From Candidatus Methanomethylicaceae archaeon (GTDB lineage: Archaea; Thermoproteota; Methanomethylicia; Methanomethylicales; Methanomethylicaceae): a stretch of 44,259 bases of DNA. This document shows, one piece after another, positions 8,536 through 15,998 of the stretch. The translations under genes and the position numbers were made by a program. The notes below the pieces were generated by a model. That model was not told the origin of the DNA. It did no database searches and saw nothing but the letters and a program-made list of their open reading frames with translations. Numbering within the stretch: the first letter of the stretch is position 1; each line of letters opens with the position of its first letter. The stretch spans positions 1 through 44,259 of the forward strand of contig JACTUC010000012.1 in assembly GCA_015660995.1 (NCBI GenBank), in the 5' to 3' direction.

Positions 8536-9603
8536 ATGACCATCAAGGTAGCTATAGTGGGCGTCGGCAACTGTGCCTCTGCCCTCATTCAAGGCACTCG
8601 GTATTACAGAGATGCTAAGGAAGACGAGATAGTACCAGGGTTGCTTCATGTAAACATGGGCGGATACCACGTCAGGGATGTGGAGTTCGTCGCTGCCTTT
8701 GACGTTGATACAAGGAAGGTAGGCAAGGATCTCTCAGAGGCAATTTTTGCGAAGCCAAACAACACTAGGAAGTTCTCGGATGTCCCTAAGCTCGGTGTCA
8801 GGGTCGAGAAGGGTCCTGTAATGGACGGGATAGGTAAGTACCTGAAGGGAATCGTGAAGGAAAGTCCAGCAAAGCCAGTGGACGTTGCCAAGACTCTCAA
8901 GGAATGCGGAGCGGAGGTGGTAGTGAACTATCTGCCAGTCGGCTCGGAACAGGCTGTGAGATGGTACGCGGACGAGGTTCTCAAGGCAGGATGCGCGTAT
9001 GTAAACTGCATGCCGGTCTTCATAGCTTCGGACATCGCATGGCAGAAGAAGTTCGCTAGCAAAGGGCTTCCGGTTGCAGGCGACGACGTAATGAGCCAGA
9101 TTGGTGCAACAGTGCTCCACAAGACACTGGCGAAGCTGTTCGTCGACAGGGGCGTGGAGGTTTCAGAAAGCTACCAGCTTAACATCGGAGGAGACACAGA
9201 TTTCCTGAATATGCTGGAGGAGTCGCGTCTCATATCGAAGAGGATAAGCAAGACGTCCGCAGTTCAAGCCATGATCCCGTACCAAGTTCCGTTGAGGATC
9301 GGCCCTTCAGACTATGTTCCATTCCTCGAAAACAAGAAGATCTGTTATCTTTACCTAAAAGGCAAGTACTTTGGCGGAACACCGGTGCAGATCGACGTCA
9401 AACTCGACGTTTGGGATTCCCCGGACAGTGGCGGCGTTGTGATCGATGCGATAAGGGCATCCAAGATCGCCCTAGACAGGGGAATTTCTGGGCCACTCAT
9501 AAGCCCCTCTGCCTTTGCCTTCAAGCATCCGCCAGAGCAGATGTCCTACGAGGTTGCTAAGAGGCGCTTCGAAGAGTTCATTGATGGAAAGAGAGAGCGT
9601 TAA
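8536..9603 (+). CDS. ino1: myo-Inositol-1-phosphate synthase
   Basis: The 355-residue protein begins with a Rossmann motif (VAIVGVGNCASAL) and contains the conserved blocks NMGGYHVRDVEFVAAFD, VNYLPVGSE, GDDVMSQIGATVLH and NIGGDTDFLNM of archaeal and actinobacterial synthases. The enzyme turns glucose-6-phosphate into inositol-1-phosphate with NAD, the first step to archaetidylinositol lipids and to di-myo-inositol phosphate. ATG 8536 is chosen over GTG 8527 because AAGGTGA at 8524-8530 sits 5 bases ahead of it. It is a single gene, convergent with the pyrimidine block. Confidence 0.92.
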   Translation: MTIKVAIVGVGNCASALIQGTRYYRDAKEDEIVPGLLHVNMGGYHVRDVEFVAAFDVDTRKVGKDLSEAIFAKPNNTRKFSDVPKLGVRVEKGPVMDGIGKYLKGIVKESPAKPVDVAKTLKECGAEVVVNYLPVGSEQAVRWYADEVLKAGCAYVNCMPVFIASDIAWQKKFASKGLPVAGDDVMSQIGATVLHKTLAKLFVDRGVEVSESYQLNIGGDTDFLNMLEESRLISKRISKTSAVQAMIPYQVPLRIGPSDYVPFLENKKICYLYLKGKYFGGTPVQIDVKLDVWDSPDSGGVVIDAIRASKIALDRGISGPLISPSAFAFKHPPEQMSYEVAKRRFEEFIDGKRER

Positions 9604-9640
9604 GCGCTTGAACTGAAAAAAGAGATTTTTAGGGTCGTTA

Positions 9641-9668
9641 ACTAAATAAAAAATAAAAAAAAGAAAGG
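9641..9668 (-). terminator. T-rich terminator at the end of the minus-strand pyrimidine block
   Basis: Read on the minus strand, the stretch after the stop of the Cys-rich gene is a long T-rich run broken by a few other bases. Archaeal RNA polymerase stops at such runs without a hairpin. It also separates this block from the convergent inositol gene. Confidence 0.5.
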
Positions 9669-9676
9669 AAAGTAGT

Positions 9677-9988
9677 TTATGGCCTTGGCACGACAGAGCG
9701 GCCAGAGATCTTAATGGCCTCTGCTGCGTTGTCAGGCTTTATCTCAAAGGCGAGCGGCCTCTGGCACCACCAGAACTTCTTGTCGACATCCGCCTTGAAG
9801 TACGGGCATTTAGAGCAGCATCTTGCCTCCAATTTAAGGAGGTACCAAAGTGGTGGAGCCTCGTCGGACGGGAAGCTCTTCTGTGGCCACGGTTTCTCCT
9901 TCGAGACGTAACCTGGGCATTTCGGTGATACCCTGGGCTCTACATTTAGTATGTTCTTATATTCTGGGCACAAATTGCAACATGGCAT
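9677..9988 (-). CDS. Small protein with two CCxxC metal-binding-type motifs
   Basis: The 103-residue protein has eight cysteines in two similar groups: Cys3, Cys4, Cys7 and Cys24, then Cys57, Cys58, Cys61 and Cys75. Each group reads CCxxCP, with one further Cys 14-17 residues later, which suggests an internal duplication that binds two Zn2+ or Fe-S centres. I do not recognise the family. It follows the carbamoyltransferase with a 14-base gap, and GGAGGT lies just before the ATG, so the two are co-transcribed. It could be a partner or electron carrier of the pyrimidine pathway; this is inference. Confidence 0.75.
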   Translation of the reverse strand: MPCCNLCPEYKNILNVEPRVSPKCPGYVSKEKPWPQKSFPSDEAPPLWYLLKLEARCCSKCPYFKADVDKKFWWCQRPLAFEIKPDNAAEAIKISGRSVVPRP

Positions 9989-10002
9989 GTTCCATTACCT
10001 CC

Positions 10003-11040
10003 TTACTTGCGTCCTCCCATGTTCAGCGCCATTATACCCTTCTGGCCGTGGAGCCTGTTCTCAGCCTCGTCCACTGAGACGGACCACCGGTTGGAGAAGA
10101 TAACTTCTGGTTCTACCTCCACGCCTACGTCGGCAGGCAGGCAGTGCATCCAGATGCTGTTCTTCTTAGTCTTGTCCATCTTCGCAGGGTTTGTCTTCCA
10201 AGCGCCTAGGTCATGGGCCTTCTTGTACTCCTCGTGAGGTACTTCGTTGTATTTGGCAGCCTTTAGCAGATCCCAGCTGCACCAGCCCTTCGGGTAGACC
10301 ACCAGAGCGTCGTTGAACGCGTCTTCCATATCATTTGTGATCTCGAACTTTGTGCCGTACTGGTCTGCAAGCTTCTTTGTGTATGCTTCTACAGCAGGGT
10401 CGAGGTTGAACTTCTTCGGGTACGCCAATGTCACGTCCATCTCAAGGAGCCTTGTGAAGAAGATTATGTTAGTTTGTGGGACTGCGACTGGCTTCCATGC
10501 ACCTGGGCTGTTGGCATAGGACATGACGAACTTCTTGCCTCTTAGGTTCCTTGTATTGAACTTCTCCATGACAGTCATTATGTCTGCAACACCCTGGCAG
10601 GGGTGCCACATATCGCACTCCATGTTTATGACTGGGACTGTTGAGGCTTTTGCGTACTCTCTCATTGTGAGGTTGCCCTCTCCGTAATACAATCCCTTGA
10701 TGTACCTTCTGAGGGCGAGGCCGTCAAACATCTGACTCATGATTGCGGCGGTCTCGTAGATTGTCTCACCGTGGGAGATCTGCAGTTTGCCTGGGTCCAA
10801 GTCGTAGGCTATGCCGCCTAGCTGGGTTATGCCAGTAATGAATGACGATCGGGTTCTCGTAGAAGGGTTGAAGAATAGCGTGGCGAGCGATTTGTTGGCA
10901 CAGATGTCCTCGTGCTTCTGCCCCCTAGCGTTCTCGCGCTTAAGGTCGAAGCCTGTGTCGATTACGGTCCATAGTTCTTCATCGTTCCATTCAATTTCTG
11001 GAGCGATCCAATGTTTTCCATGCAGTTGTGTTTTTACCAA
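10003..11040 (-). CDS. Carbamoyltransferase (OTC fold, YgeW-like), candidate N-carbamoyl-beta-alanine phosphorolysis
   Basis: The 345-residue protein has the carbamoyl-phosphate site STRTR (60-64), HPCQ (146-149) and HCLPA (299-303) of the aspartate/ornithine carbamoyltransferase superfamily. The ornithine-binding SMG loop is absent: the same place reads WCSWD (253-257). It is therefore not a normal ornithine enzyme and most resembles the YgeW group, linked in enterobacteria to ureide breakdown. Its neighbours are dihydropyrimidinase and dihydropyrimidine dehydrogenase, so I propose it splits N-carbamoyl-beta-alanine with phosphate to beta-alanine and carbamoyl phosphate. The TTG start has GGAGGG 6 bases upstream. 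Family sure; substrate inferred. Confidence 0.82.
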   Translation of the reverse strand: MVKTQLHGKHWIAPEIEWNDEELWTVIDTGFDLKRENARGQKHEDICANKSLATLFFNPSTRTRSSFITGITQLGGIAYDLDPGKLQISHGETIYETAAIMSQMFDGLALRRYIKGLYYGEGNLTMREYAKASTVPVINMECDMWHPCQGVADIMTVMEKFNTRNLRGKKFVMSYANSPGAWKPVAVPQTNIIFFTRLLEMDVTLAYPKKFNLDPAVEAYTKKLADQYGTKFEITNDMEDAFNDALVVYPKGWCSWDLLKAAKYNEVPHEEYKKAHDLGAWKTNPAKMDKTKKNSIWMHCLPADVGVEVEPEVIFSNRWSVSVDEAENRLHGQKGIMALNMGGRK

Positions 11041-11167
11041 ACAATTCCCTCCGTTTTATGTTTGGTAATATAGATCAACGAGGTTAAATATCCTTTCTGG
11101 ATATCAAACTGGGTTCTATAATTTGGTTAAGCAGGAGAATTGTCGGCAAAATAAACCAAGAGCGCGA

Positions 11168-11195
11168 AATTAAAAAAAGGAAAGGGAAAAGCGCC
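11168..11195 (-). terminator. T-rich stretch after dihydropyrimidinase
   Basis: On the minus strand, a run of seven T follows pyrimidine-rich sequence directly after the dihydropyrimidinase stop codon. It may end or weaken transcription before the carbamoyltransferase, which has a 158-base leader and could use its own promoter. Confidence 0.4.
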
Positions 11196-11198
11196 CCT

Positions 11199-12572
11199 CT
11201 AGAGAGGGATATGCTTGCCCCTAGACACGAATTTGCCTGCCCCTTTCTTGCCTACAAGCTTCCTGTCGTACAGAACTGGAGTACCCCTCACGAAGGTGTG
11301 GGTAGGCATGCCTTTGGCCACCATACCCTCAAACACCGTGTAGTTTGATTTGGAATGCAGGTTCTTTGCCGTGAGCTCCATCTCGCACTTTGGATCGAAT
11401 ATGACTATGTCTGCATCGCTGCCTATGTTCAAGCAGCCTTTTGCTGGATACATTCCAAAGATCTTTGCTGGGTTGTAGGATGTGAATTTGACCATCTGAT
11501 TGAGGGTGATCCTATTCTTCCGTACCCCTTCGCTGAATAGGACAGGCACCATTGTCTCCGTACCGGGAGCGCCGTTTGGAACCTTAGTGAAGTCGTCCTT
11601 CCCCACGTCTTTTTGGGCGTCGTTGAAGGCGCAGTGGTCGGTTGCAACTGTACTCAGGATCTCATCATATAGGCCCATCCATAGGGCGTCGTTGTCATCC
11701 TTGCTCCTCAGCGGTGGGGACATTATGTATCTCCTCCCCTTTGGCGAGAGGTACTTTTCGTCGGTTAATGTCAGGTAGTGGGGGCATGTCTCCCCATAGA
11801 CGTTTGCAAACCCTTTAGTATTTGCAAGCTCAGCCAGCGATTCCATACAAGTCATATGAACGACATAGAGGTTTCCGCCGGTCGCGGCTGCCAATGCGAG
11901 TGCCCTGTGGGTCGCTTCAGCTTCAACAAAGTTGGGTCTACTCTTGGCATGGAACTCTGCCGATGTGTTACCAGCCTTTATGTACCTTTCCTTCAGCATC
12001 TCGAGCACGGTGTCGTTCTCTGCATGCACCTGAACCAGGAAGCCATGCTTTTTACTCTCTTCCAGCATTCTGTAGATCCTAGCATCATCGCTGAAAAGTC
12101 CACCTTTGCTGTAGGTCATGAAGAGCTTGAAACTGGAGACGCCAGCTTTGAGCACTTCTGGAATCTGCTTCACCAGATCGTCTGTTAGGTTTGTTACGGC
12201 AACATGGAAGCCAAAATCTATGAAAGCCTTAGGGTCGGCTTTGCCATGCCATATCTTCAGCGTTTCTAGGAAGTCCTTGTCCTTGGGCTGCATAGCAAAG
12301 TCGAGGAGCGTAGTTACACCACCATAGGCAGCGCAGGTTGTCCCAGATTCGAAGTCATCAGCTGTCACTGTTCCCATGAAGGGCATGTCCATATGGGTGT
12401 GCGAGTCTATAGCGCCAGGGAAGACATACTTCCCTTTGGCATCTATAACGTCGTCTGCCTTGCCTGGGATGTCCGTGCCAATGGCAACGATCTTGCCATC
12501 GTCCACGCCGATGTCGGCTTTGATAGAGTCTGTTGGAGTAATTAGTGTTCCGCCTTTAATTAACAAGTCCAT
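11199..12572 (-). CDS. Dihydropyrimidinase (D-hydantoinase family)
   Basis: The 457-residue protein is a cyclic amidohydrolase with a full dinuclear metal site: His58 and His60 (DSHTHMD), the carboxylated Lys149 (SSFKLFMTY), His183 (HAEN), His239 (HMT) and Asp312 (ATDHCAF). Family length is 450-490. Dihydropyrimidinase opens dihydrouracil to N-carbamoyl-beta-alanine. Allantoinase or hydantoinase activity is possible by fold, but the adjacent dehydrogenase subunits point to dihydropyrimidines. AGGGG precedes the ATG by 8 bases. It is third in the minus-strand gene order preT-like, preA-like, this gene, carbamoyltransferase, Cys-rich protein. Confidence 0.88.
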   Translation of the reverse strand: MDLLIKGGTLITPTDSIKADIGVDDGKIVAIGTDIPGKADDVIDAKGKYVFPGAIDSHTHMDMPFMGTVTADDFESGTTCAAYGGVTTLLDFAMQPKDKDFLETLKIWHGKADPKAFIDFGFHVAVTNLTDDLVKQIPEVLKAGVSSFKLFMTYSKGGLFSDDARIYRMLEESKKHGFLVQVHAENDTVLEMLKERYIKAGNTSAEFHAKSRPNFVEAEATHRALALAAATGGNLYVVHMTCMESLAELANTKGFANVYGETCPHYLTLTDEKYLSPKGRRYIMSPPLRSKDDNDALWMGLYDEILSTVATDHCAFNDAQKDVGKDDFTKVPNGAPGTETMVPVLFSEGVRKNRITLNQMVKFTSYNPAKIFGMYPAKGCLNIGSDADIVIFDPKCEMELTAKNLHSKSNYTVFEGMVAKGMPTHTFVRGTPVLYDRKLVGKKGAGKFVSRGKHIPL

Positions 12573-12595
12573 TTTAAATTCCCCTGTATTAATAA

Positions 12596-12623
12596 CATAA
12601 AAAGGGGAAAAAAGGTTTCCCCT
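12596..12623 (-). terminator. Hairpin plus T-run between the dehydrogenase and dihydropyrimidinase genes
   Basis: The arms AGGGGAAA (12603-12610) and TTTCCCCT (12616-12623) are a perfect 8-bp inverted repeat with a 5-base loop. On the minus strand the stem begins within the preA-like stop codon and is followed by TTTTT. The shape is that of an intrinsic terminator or a processing site and could lower expression of the downstream genes. Confidence 0.6.
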
Positions 12624-13830
12624 ATTTCTTGACGCGCTTCCAGGTTATGCAACCTGGTACTGGGCATGACAGAGTGCAGAGCGAGCAGGCGTCGCATTTC
12701 TCTTCATCGACCTCTGCTGCCTTACCCTGCTCGAACTTTATTGCCTGGTAGCCACCATCCCTACAGCCAACAAAGCAGATCCCGCACTTGATGCACTTGT
12801 CCTTGTCGATCTTCGCAACAACCTCCCAATCCTTGTCTAGCTTGGACCAGGCCGTTAGCTTGGGGAGAGTCAGCCCCTGTATCTCTTTGACTGAACTGAA
12901 GCCCTTGTCGTCTAAGTACTGGGTCAGACCATCAACCATGTCGTGTATCAACCTGTAGCCACGCCACATGACCGATGTGCAGACTTGGACGTTGTTGGCG
13001 CCTATTAGGAGGAATTCGACTGCGTCCCGCCATGTGGTTATGCCGCCTATGCCCGACACAGGGATATTTGTAGCTTGGCAAAGCTGGGCCACGCATCTCA
13101 TCGCGATTGGTTTCATGGCTGGACCGGACATACCGCCGAAGGTGCTTTTCCCGTTTACGGTCGGCATTGGCTCAAAGGTGTCTATGTTGACGCCTATTAG
13201 CCCGAGCACCGTGTTTATTGCGGATATCGCGTCCGCGCCTGCCGCCTCGGCTGTCTTCCCCATGAATGCTATGTCCGTAACGTTGGGGGTCAGCTTGACC
13301 ATAATTGGCACATTGGACCCCTGCTTCGACGCCTTTGTTAGCTTCTCGATGAGCTCGGGCCTCTGCCCGCAGAAAGCTCCCATGCCGCGTTCGGGCATCC
13401 CGTGGGGGCACCCGAAGTTCAACTCAAGCATGTCAACGCCTGCCTCGCTCACTGCCCTTGCCAGGGCTTCCCATTCATCCTCCTTTGGCTCGGCCATTAG
13501 GCTCCCGATCAGTGGCTTCTCCGGGTACTTCTTCTTTACCTCCTTGATCTCCTTGATCCATGTGCCCAGCGGGCGCTTTGTGACCTCCTCGATGTTCTCA
13601 AAGACGACCATCTGCTTGTCCTCGAAGCCCATTATGCCAAAGCGGTTGTCATAGTCGTATACCGCTGTCTTGTCAGGCTTGATTGTCTTTGTTACTGCCC
13701 CTGCCCAACCCTCCTCGAACGCACGCATTATCATCTCGCCAGTGCACGTTGGTGGCGCTGATGAAAGCATGTACGGGCTCTCAAGCTCTAGTTTGCAGAA
13801 TTTTACCGTTAGATCTGGTTTGGTTACCAT
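12622..13830 (-). CDS. preA: Dihydropyrimidine dehydrogenase, catalytic FMN/4Fe-4S subunit (PreA-like)
   Basis: The 402-residue protein joins a dihydroorotate-dehydrogenase-type barrel to a C-terminal two-cluster ferredoxin domain (Cys346/349/352/356 and Cys379/382/385/389). The active-site loop reads CPHGMPERGMGAFCGQ, nearly the same as the mammalian enzyme, with the general-acid Cys at 154. Asn-Thr-Val at 206-208 also matches the pyrimidine site. These residues separate it from dihydroorotate dehydrogenase. The protein reduces uracil or thymine to the dihydro form together with the PreT-like subunit, 13 bases upstream. GAGGTGA lies 6 bases before the ATG. Confidence 0.92.
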   Translation of the reverse strand: MVTKPDLTVKFCKLELESPYMLSSAPPTCTGEMIMRAFEEGWAGAVTKTIKPDKTAVYDYDNRFGIMGFEDKQMVVFENIEEVTKRPLGTWIKEIKEVKKKYPEKPLIGSLMAEPKEDEWEALARAVSEAGVDMLELNFGCPHGMPERGMGAFCGQRPELIEKLTKASKQGSNVPIMVKLTPNVTDIAFMGKTAEAAGADAISAINTVLGLIGVNIDTFEPMPTVNGKSTFGGMSGPAMKPIAMRCVAQLCQATNIPVSGIGGITTWRDAVEFLLIGANNVQVCTSVMWRGYRLIHDMVDGLTQYLDDKGFSSVKEIQGLTLPKLTAWSKLDKDWEVVAKIDKDKCIKCGICFVGCRDGGYQAIKFEQGKAAEVDEEKCDACSLCTLSCPVPGCITWKRVKK

Positions 13831-13843
13831 GTCTTTTCACCTC

Positions 13844-15193
13844 TCACTTTCTCCCCGACAGATACTTGTCTATTGCCTCCGCTGCCTTCTTGCCCTCAGC
13901 CACAGCCTCAACCACGGTGTCTCCTCCGTTCACAGCATCGCCGCCCGCGAAGACCCCCTTAATCGATGTGGCATAATTCTTGTCCACCTCGATAAGGCCA
14001 TCCTTCACCTTGACCCCAAAGGATTTGAGCGCGGCCTCGTCAGGCTTCTGGCCTACGGCAAGGATCACGACGTCAGTCTCCACTGTGAACTCAGATCCCT
14101 TGATCGGCTTGACGCTCCGCCTTCCCGATGCATCTGGGGAGCCGAGTTCCATCTTGACACACTCCACACCAGAGACCTTATTGCCACCAATGATCTTCAC
14201 TGGGGCTGTTAGCAGCATAAATTCCGCGCCCTCTTCCTTTGCTTGTTTCCTCCCGTACGGGACAGCAGGCATCTCGGACAGGGAGCGTCTGTAGAGGACG
14301 TAGACCTTCTCCGCACCCAGCCTCAGGGAAGCCATCGCACAGTCAATCGCTGTGTCCCCACCGCCGACGACCACAACCTTCTTACCCTTGAGTTCCGGTG
14401 CCTTCCCCTCGCCCTTGACGTAGCAAGCCACCTTGTAAAGGAAATCCTGAGCAAGGTGTACACCTGGAAGGTCCTCGCCGGGTATTCCCAGACCTGCAGA
14501 TTTTGTCGCGCCGGTGCTGATATAGACAGCATCGAAATCCTTGAGAAGCCCCTTCGCATCAGCTATGGGCTTCTTTGTGAGGAGTCTCACGCCGTACTCC
14601 TTTATGTTGGCGATTTCACTCTCGGCTACGCTCCATGCAACCTTCCAAGGGAGGATGCCGTATATCAGCAGTCCACCTGGCTTTGCGTTGGAGTCGCAGA
14701 CTGTGACCTCATAGCCTTTTCGGCCCAGCTCATACGCAGCGGAGAGACCGGCAGGTCCTGCCCCCACAACAGCAACCTTCTTCTTGTTTGAGGGGGCTTT
14801 GTCAAACTTGACAAGACCCTTCGGCTTTTCCATCTCATATACAAACCTTTGCAATAGGGATATTGCAACAGGTTCCTCACCAAGATTGTTTCTCACACAT
14901 TTCGACTCGCAAAGCCTCTCGACAGGGCAGACATAGCCGCATTCTCCGCCGAAGATATTGCTCTCCCTGATGATTTTTGCAGAGCCACGATAGTTGCGCG
15001 TCTTTATCCTGAATATGAATTCAGGTATGTTGATCCTAGTTGGACATGCTGTGACGCACGGGGCGTCGAAGCACATAATGCAGCGGGATGCTTCATACCA
15101 AGCTGTCCTGTCGATGAGGTTTGCGACGTAGGGATCGAATGTCTTTATTCGGTCTTGTGGAGTCAAAACGGTTGTATGGGTTCTACCAGACAT
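13844..15193 (-). CDS. preT: Dihydropyrimidine dehydrogenase, FAD/NAD(P)H subunit (PreT/GltD-like)
   Basis: The 449-residue protein has an N-terminal cysteine-rich Fe-S domain (CIMCFDAPCVTACPT, then CGYVCPVERLCESKC), an FAD Rossmann site (VAVVGAGPAGLSAA) and an NAD(P)H site (VVVVGGGDTAIDCA). This layout is shared by PreT, the N-terminal half of mammalian dihydropyrimidine dehydrogenase, and the small subunit of glutamate synthase. The LLQRF segment keeps the Gln that ligates a cluster in the mammalian enzyme. The preA-like gene directly downstream decides for PreT. ATG 15193 is chosen because AAGGTGA lies 8 bases ahead. An AT-rich TATA-like stretch lies at 15212-15222. Confidence 0.88.
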   Translation of the reverse strand: MSGRTHTTVLTPQDRIKTFDPYVANLIDRTAWYEASRCIMCFDAPCVTACPTRINIPEFIFRIKTRNYRGSAKIIRESNIFGGECGYVCPVERLCESKCVRNNLGEEPVAISLLQRFVYEMEKPKGLVKFDKAPSNKKKVAVVGAGPAGLSAAYELGRKGYEVTVCDSNAKPGGLLIYGILPWKVAWSVAESEIANIKEYGVRLLTKKPIADAKGLLKDFDAVYISTGATKSAGLGIPGEDLPGVHLAQDFLYKVACYVKGEGKAPELKGKKVVVVGGGDTAIDCAMASLRLGAEKVYVLYRRSLSEMPAVPYGRKQAKEEGAEFMLLTAPVKIIGGNKVSGVECVKMELGSPDASGRRSVKPIKGSEFTVETDVVILAVGQKPDEAALKSFGVKVKDGLIEVDKNYATSIKGVFAGGDAVNGGDTVVEAVAEGKKAAEAIDKYLSGRK

Positions 15194-15310
15194 TGGAAAA
15201 CTCACCTTAGAGGAAAATATTTATCCCATAACCACGCTTTAAGGGTTTTCATTACTGATGGCAAAAGGCTTAAACATGGCGATACGCGAGACCTTGGGTG
15301 GTAATTCATT

Positions 15311-15970
15311 TTGATCAAGGGCGTTATATTTGACCTCGACAGCACACTTGTCGATTCGGTGGAGACTATATGGAAGTGCTCCGATCACGTGCTAAGGGAG
15401 AACGGGTTCAAGGGGGTCGACAGGGAGACAGCCAAGAGAGCCATGGGCTTAACGATATTCTACCTCTTTGATCTAGCTGAACCCGGTCTGAGCAAGGCGC
15501 AAAAGCAGAAGCTCTTCAATGATTACAGGGGTTCGTACATGGAGTATGTCGGTTACAGCAAGCTGCTCCCATACGCGCGCGAGTCGCTCGAGTATGCAAA
15601 ATCAATCGGTCTGAAGCTAGCGCTCGTGACGACGAAGAGCAGGATGAACGCAGGAAAGATCCTCAAATCATTCAGGCTCTTGGATTTCTTCGATGCCATC
15701 CTCGGCTACGAGGACACCTTAGAGCATAAACCCTCTGCCGAGCCGATGCTCAAGGCATCACTCGCACTCAATTTAAAGCCGAAGGAGATGGCTGTGATCG
15801 GGGATACAGAGATGGATGTAAGGGCCGGGAAGGGGGCAGGTTCGATTACGGTAGCAGTGACGACCGGAGTTAAGACTGCAGAGCAACTGCAGGCAGAGAG
15901 ACCGGATTACATTATTGCGACTCTCTTTGAGCTACCTAAAATACTCAGCGGGTTGGTCTCAGTAGACTAA
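15311..15970 (+). CDS. HAD-superfamily phosphatase (phosphoglycolate phosphatase-like)
   Basis: The 219-residue protein has the HAD motifs: DLDSTL with Asp8 and Asp10, a Thr in VTTKS, Lys in the HKPSAEP segment, and the acidic GDTEMD near residue 164. A helical cap lies between residues 15 and 85. Such enzymes dephosphorylate small phosphates such as phosphoglycolate or beta-phosphoglucomutase-type substrates. The gene is divergent from the preT-like gene, with about 115 bases between the starts. The TTG start has GGTGG about 8 bases upstream. A role in pyrimidine breakdown, for example removing phosphate from a nucleotide, is possible but not shown. Confidence 0.8.
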   Translation: MIKGVIFDLDSTLVDSVETIWKCSDHVLRENGFKGVDRETAKRAMGLTIFYLFDLAEPGLSKAQKQKLFNDYRGSYMEYVGYSKLLPYARESLEYAKSIGLKLALVTTKSRMNAGKILKSFRLLDFFDAILGYEDTLEHKPSAEPMLKASLALNLKPKEMAVIGDTEMDVRAGKGAGSITVAVTTGVKTAEQLQAERPDYIIATLFELPKILSGLVSVD

Positions 15971-15998
15971 AAAAAGGCTGAAAATAATGTAGATCGAT

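Noticed and set aside
10003-11040. Annotation as arginine-pathway ornithine carbamoyltransferase.
   Set aside because: The SMG ornithine loop is absent and no arginine genes are nearby.
12622-13830. Annotation as dihydroorotate dehydrogenase.
   Set aside because: The ERGMG-x2-CGQ loop, the Asn-Thr-Val site and the C-terminal two-cluster ferredoxin domain are those of dihydropyrimidine dehydrogenase.
13844-15193. Annotation as glutamate synthase small subunit.
   Set aside because: The fold is shared, but no large glutamate synthase subunit is near and the preA-like gene follows directly.
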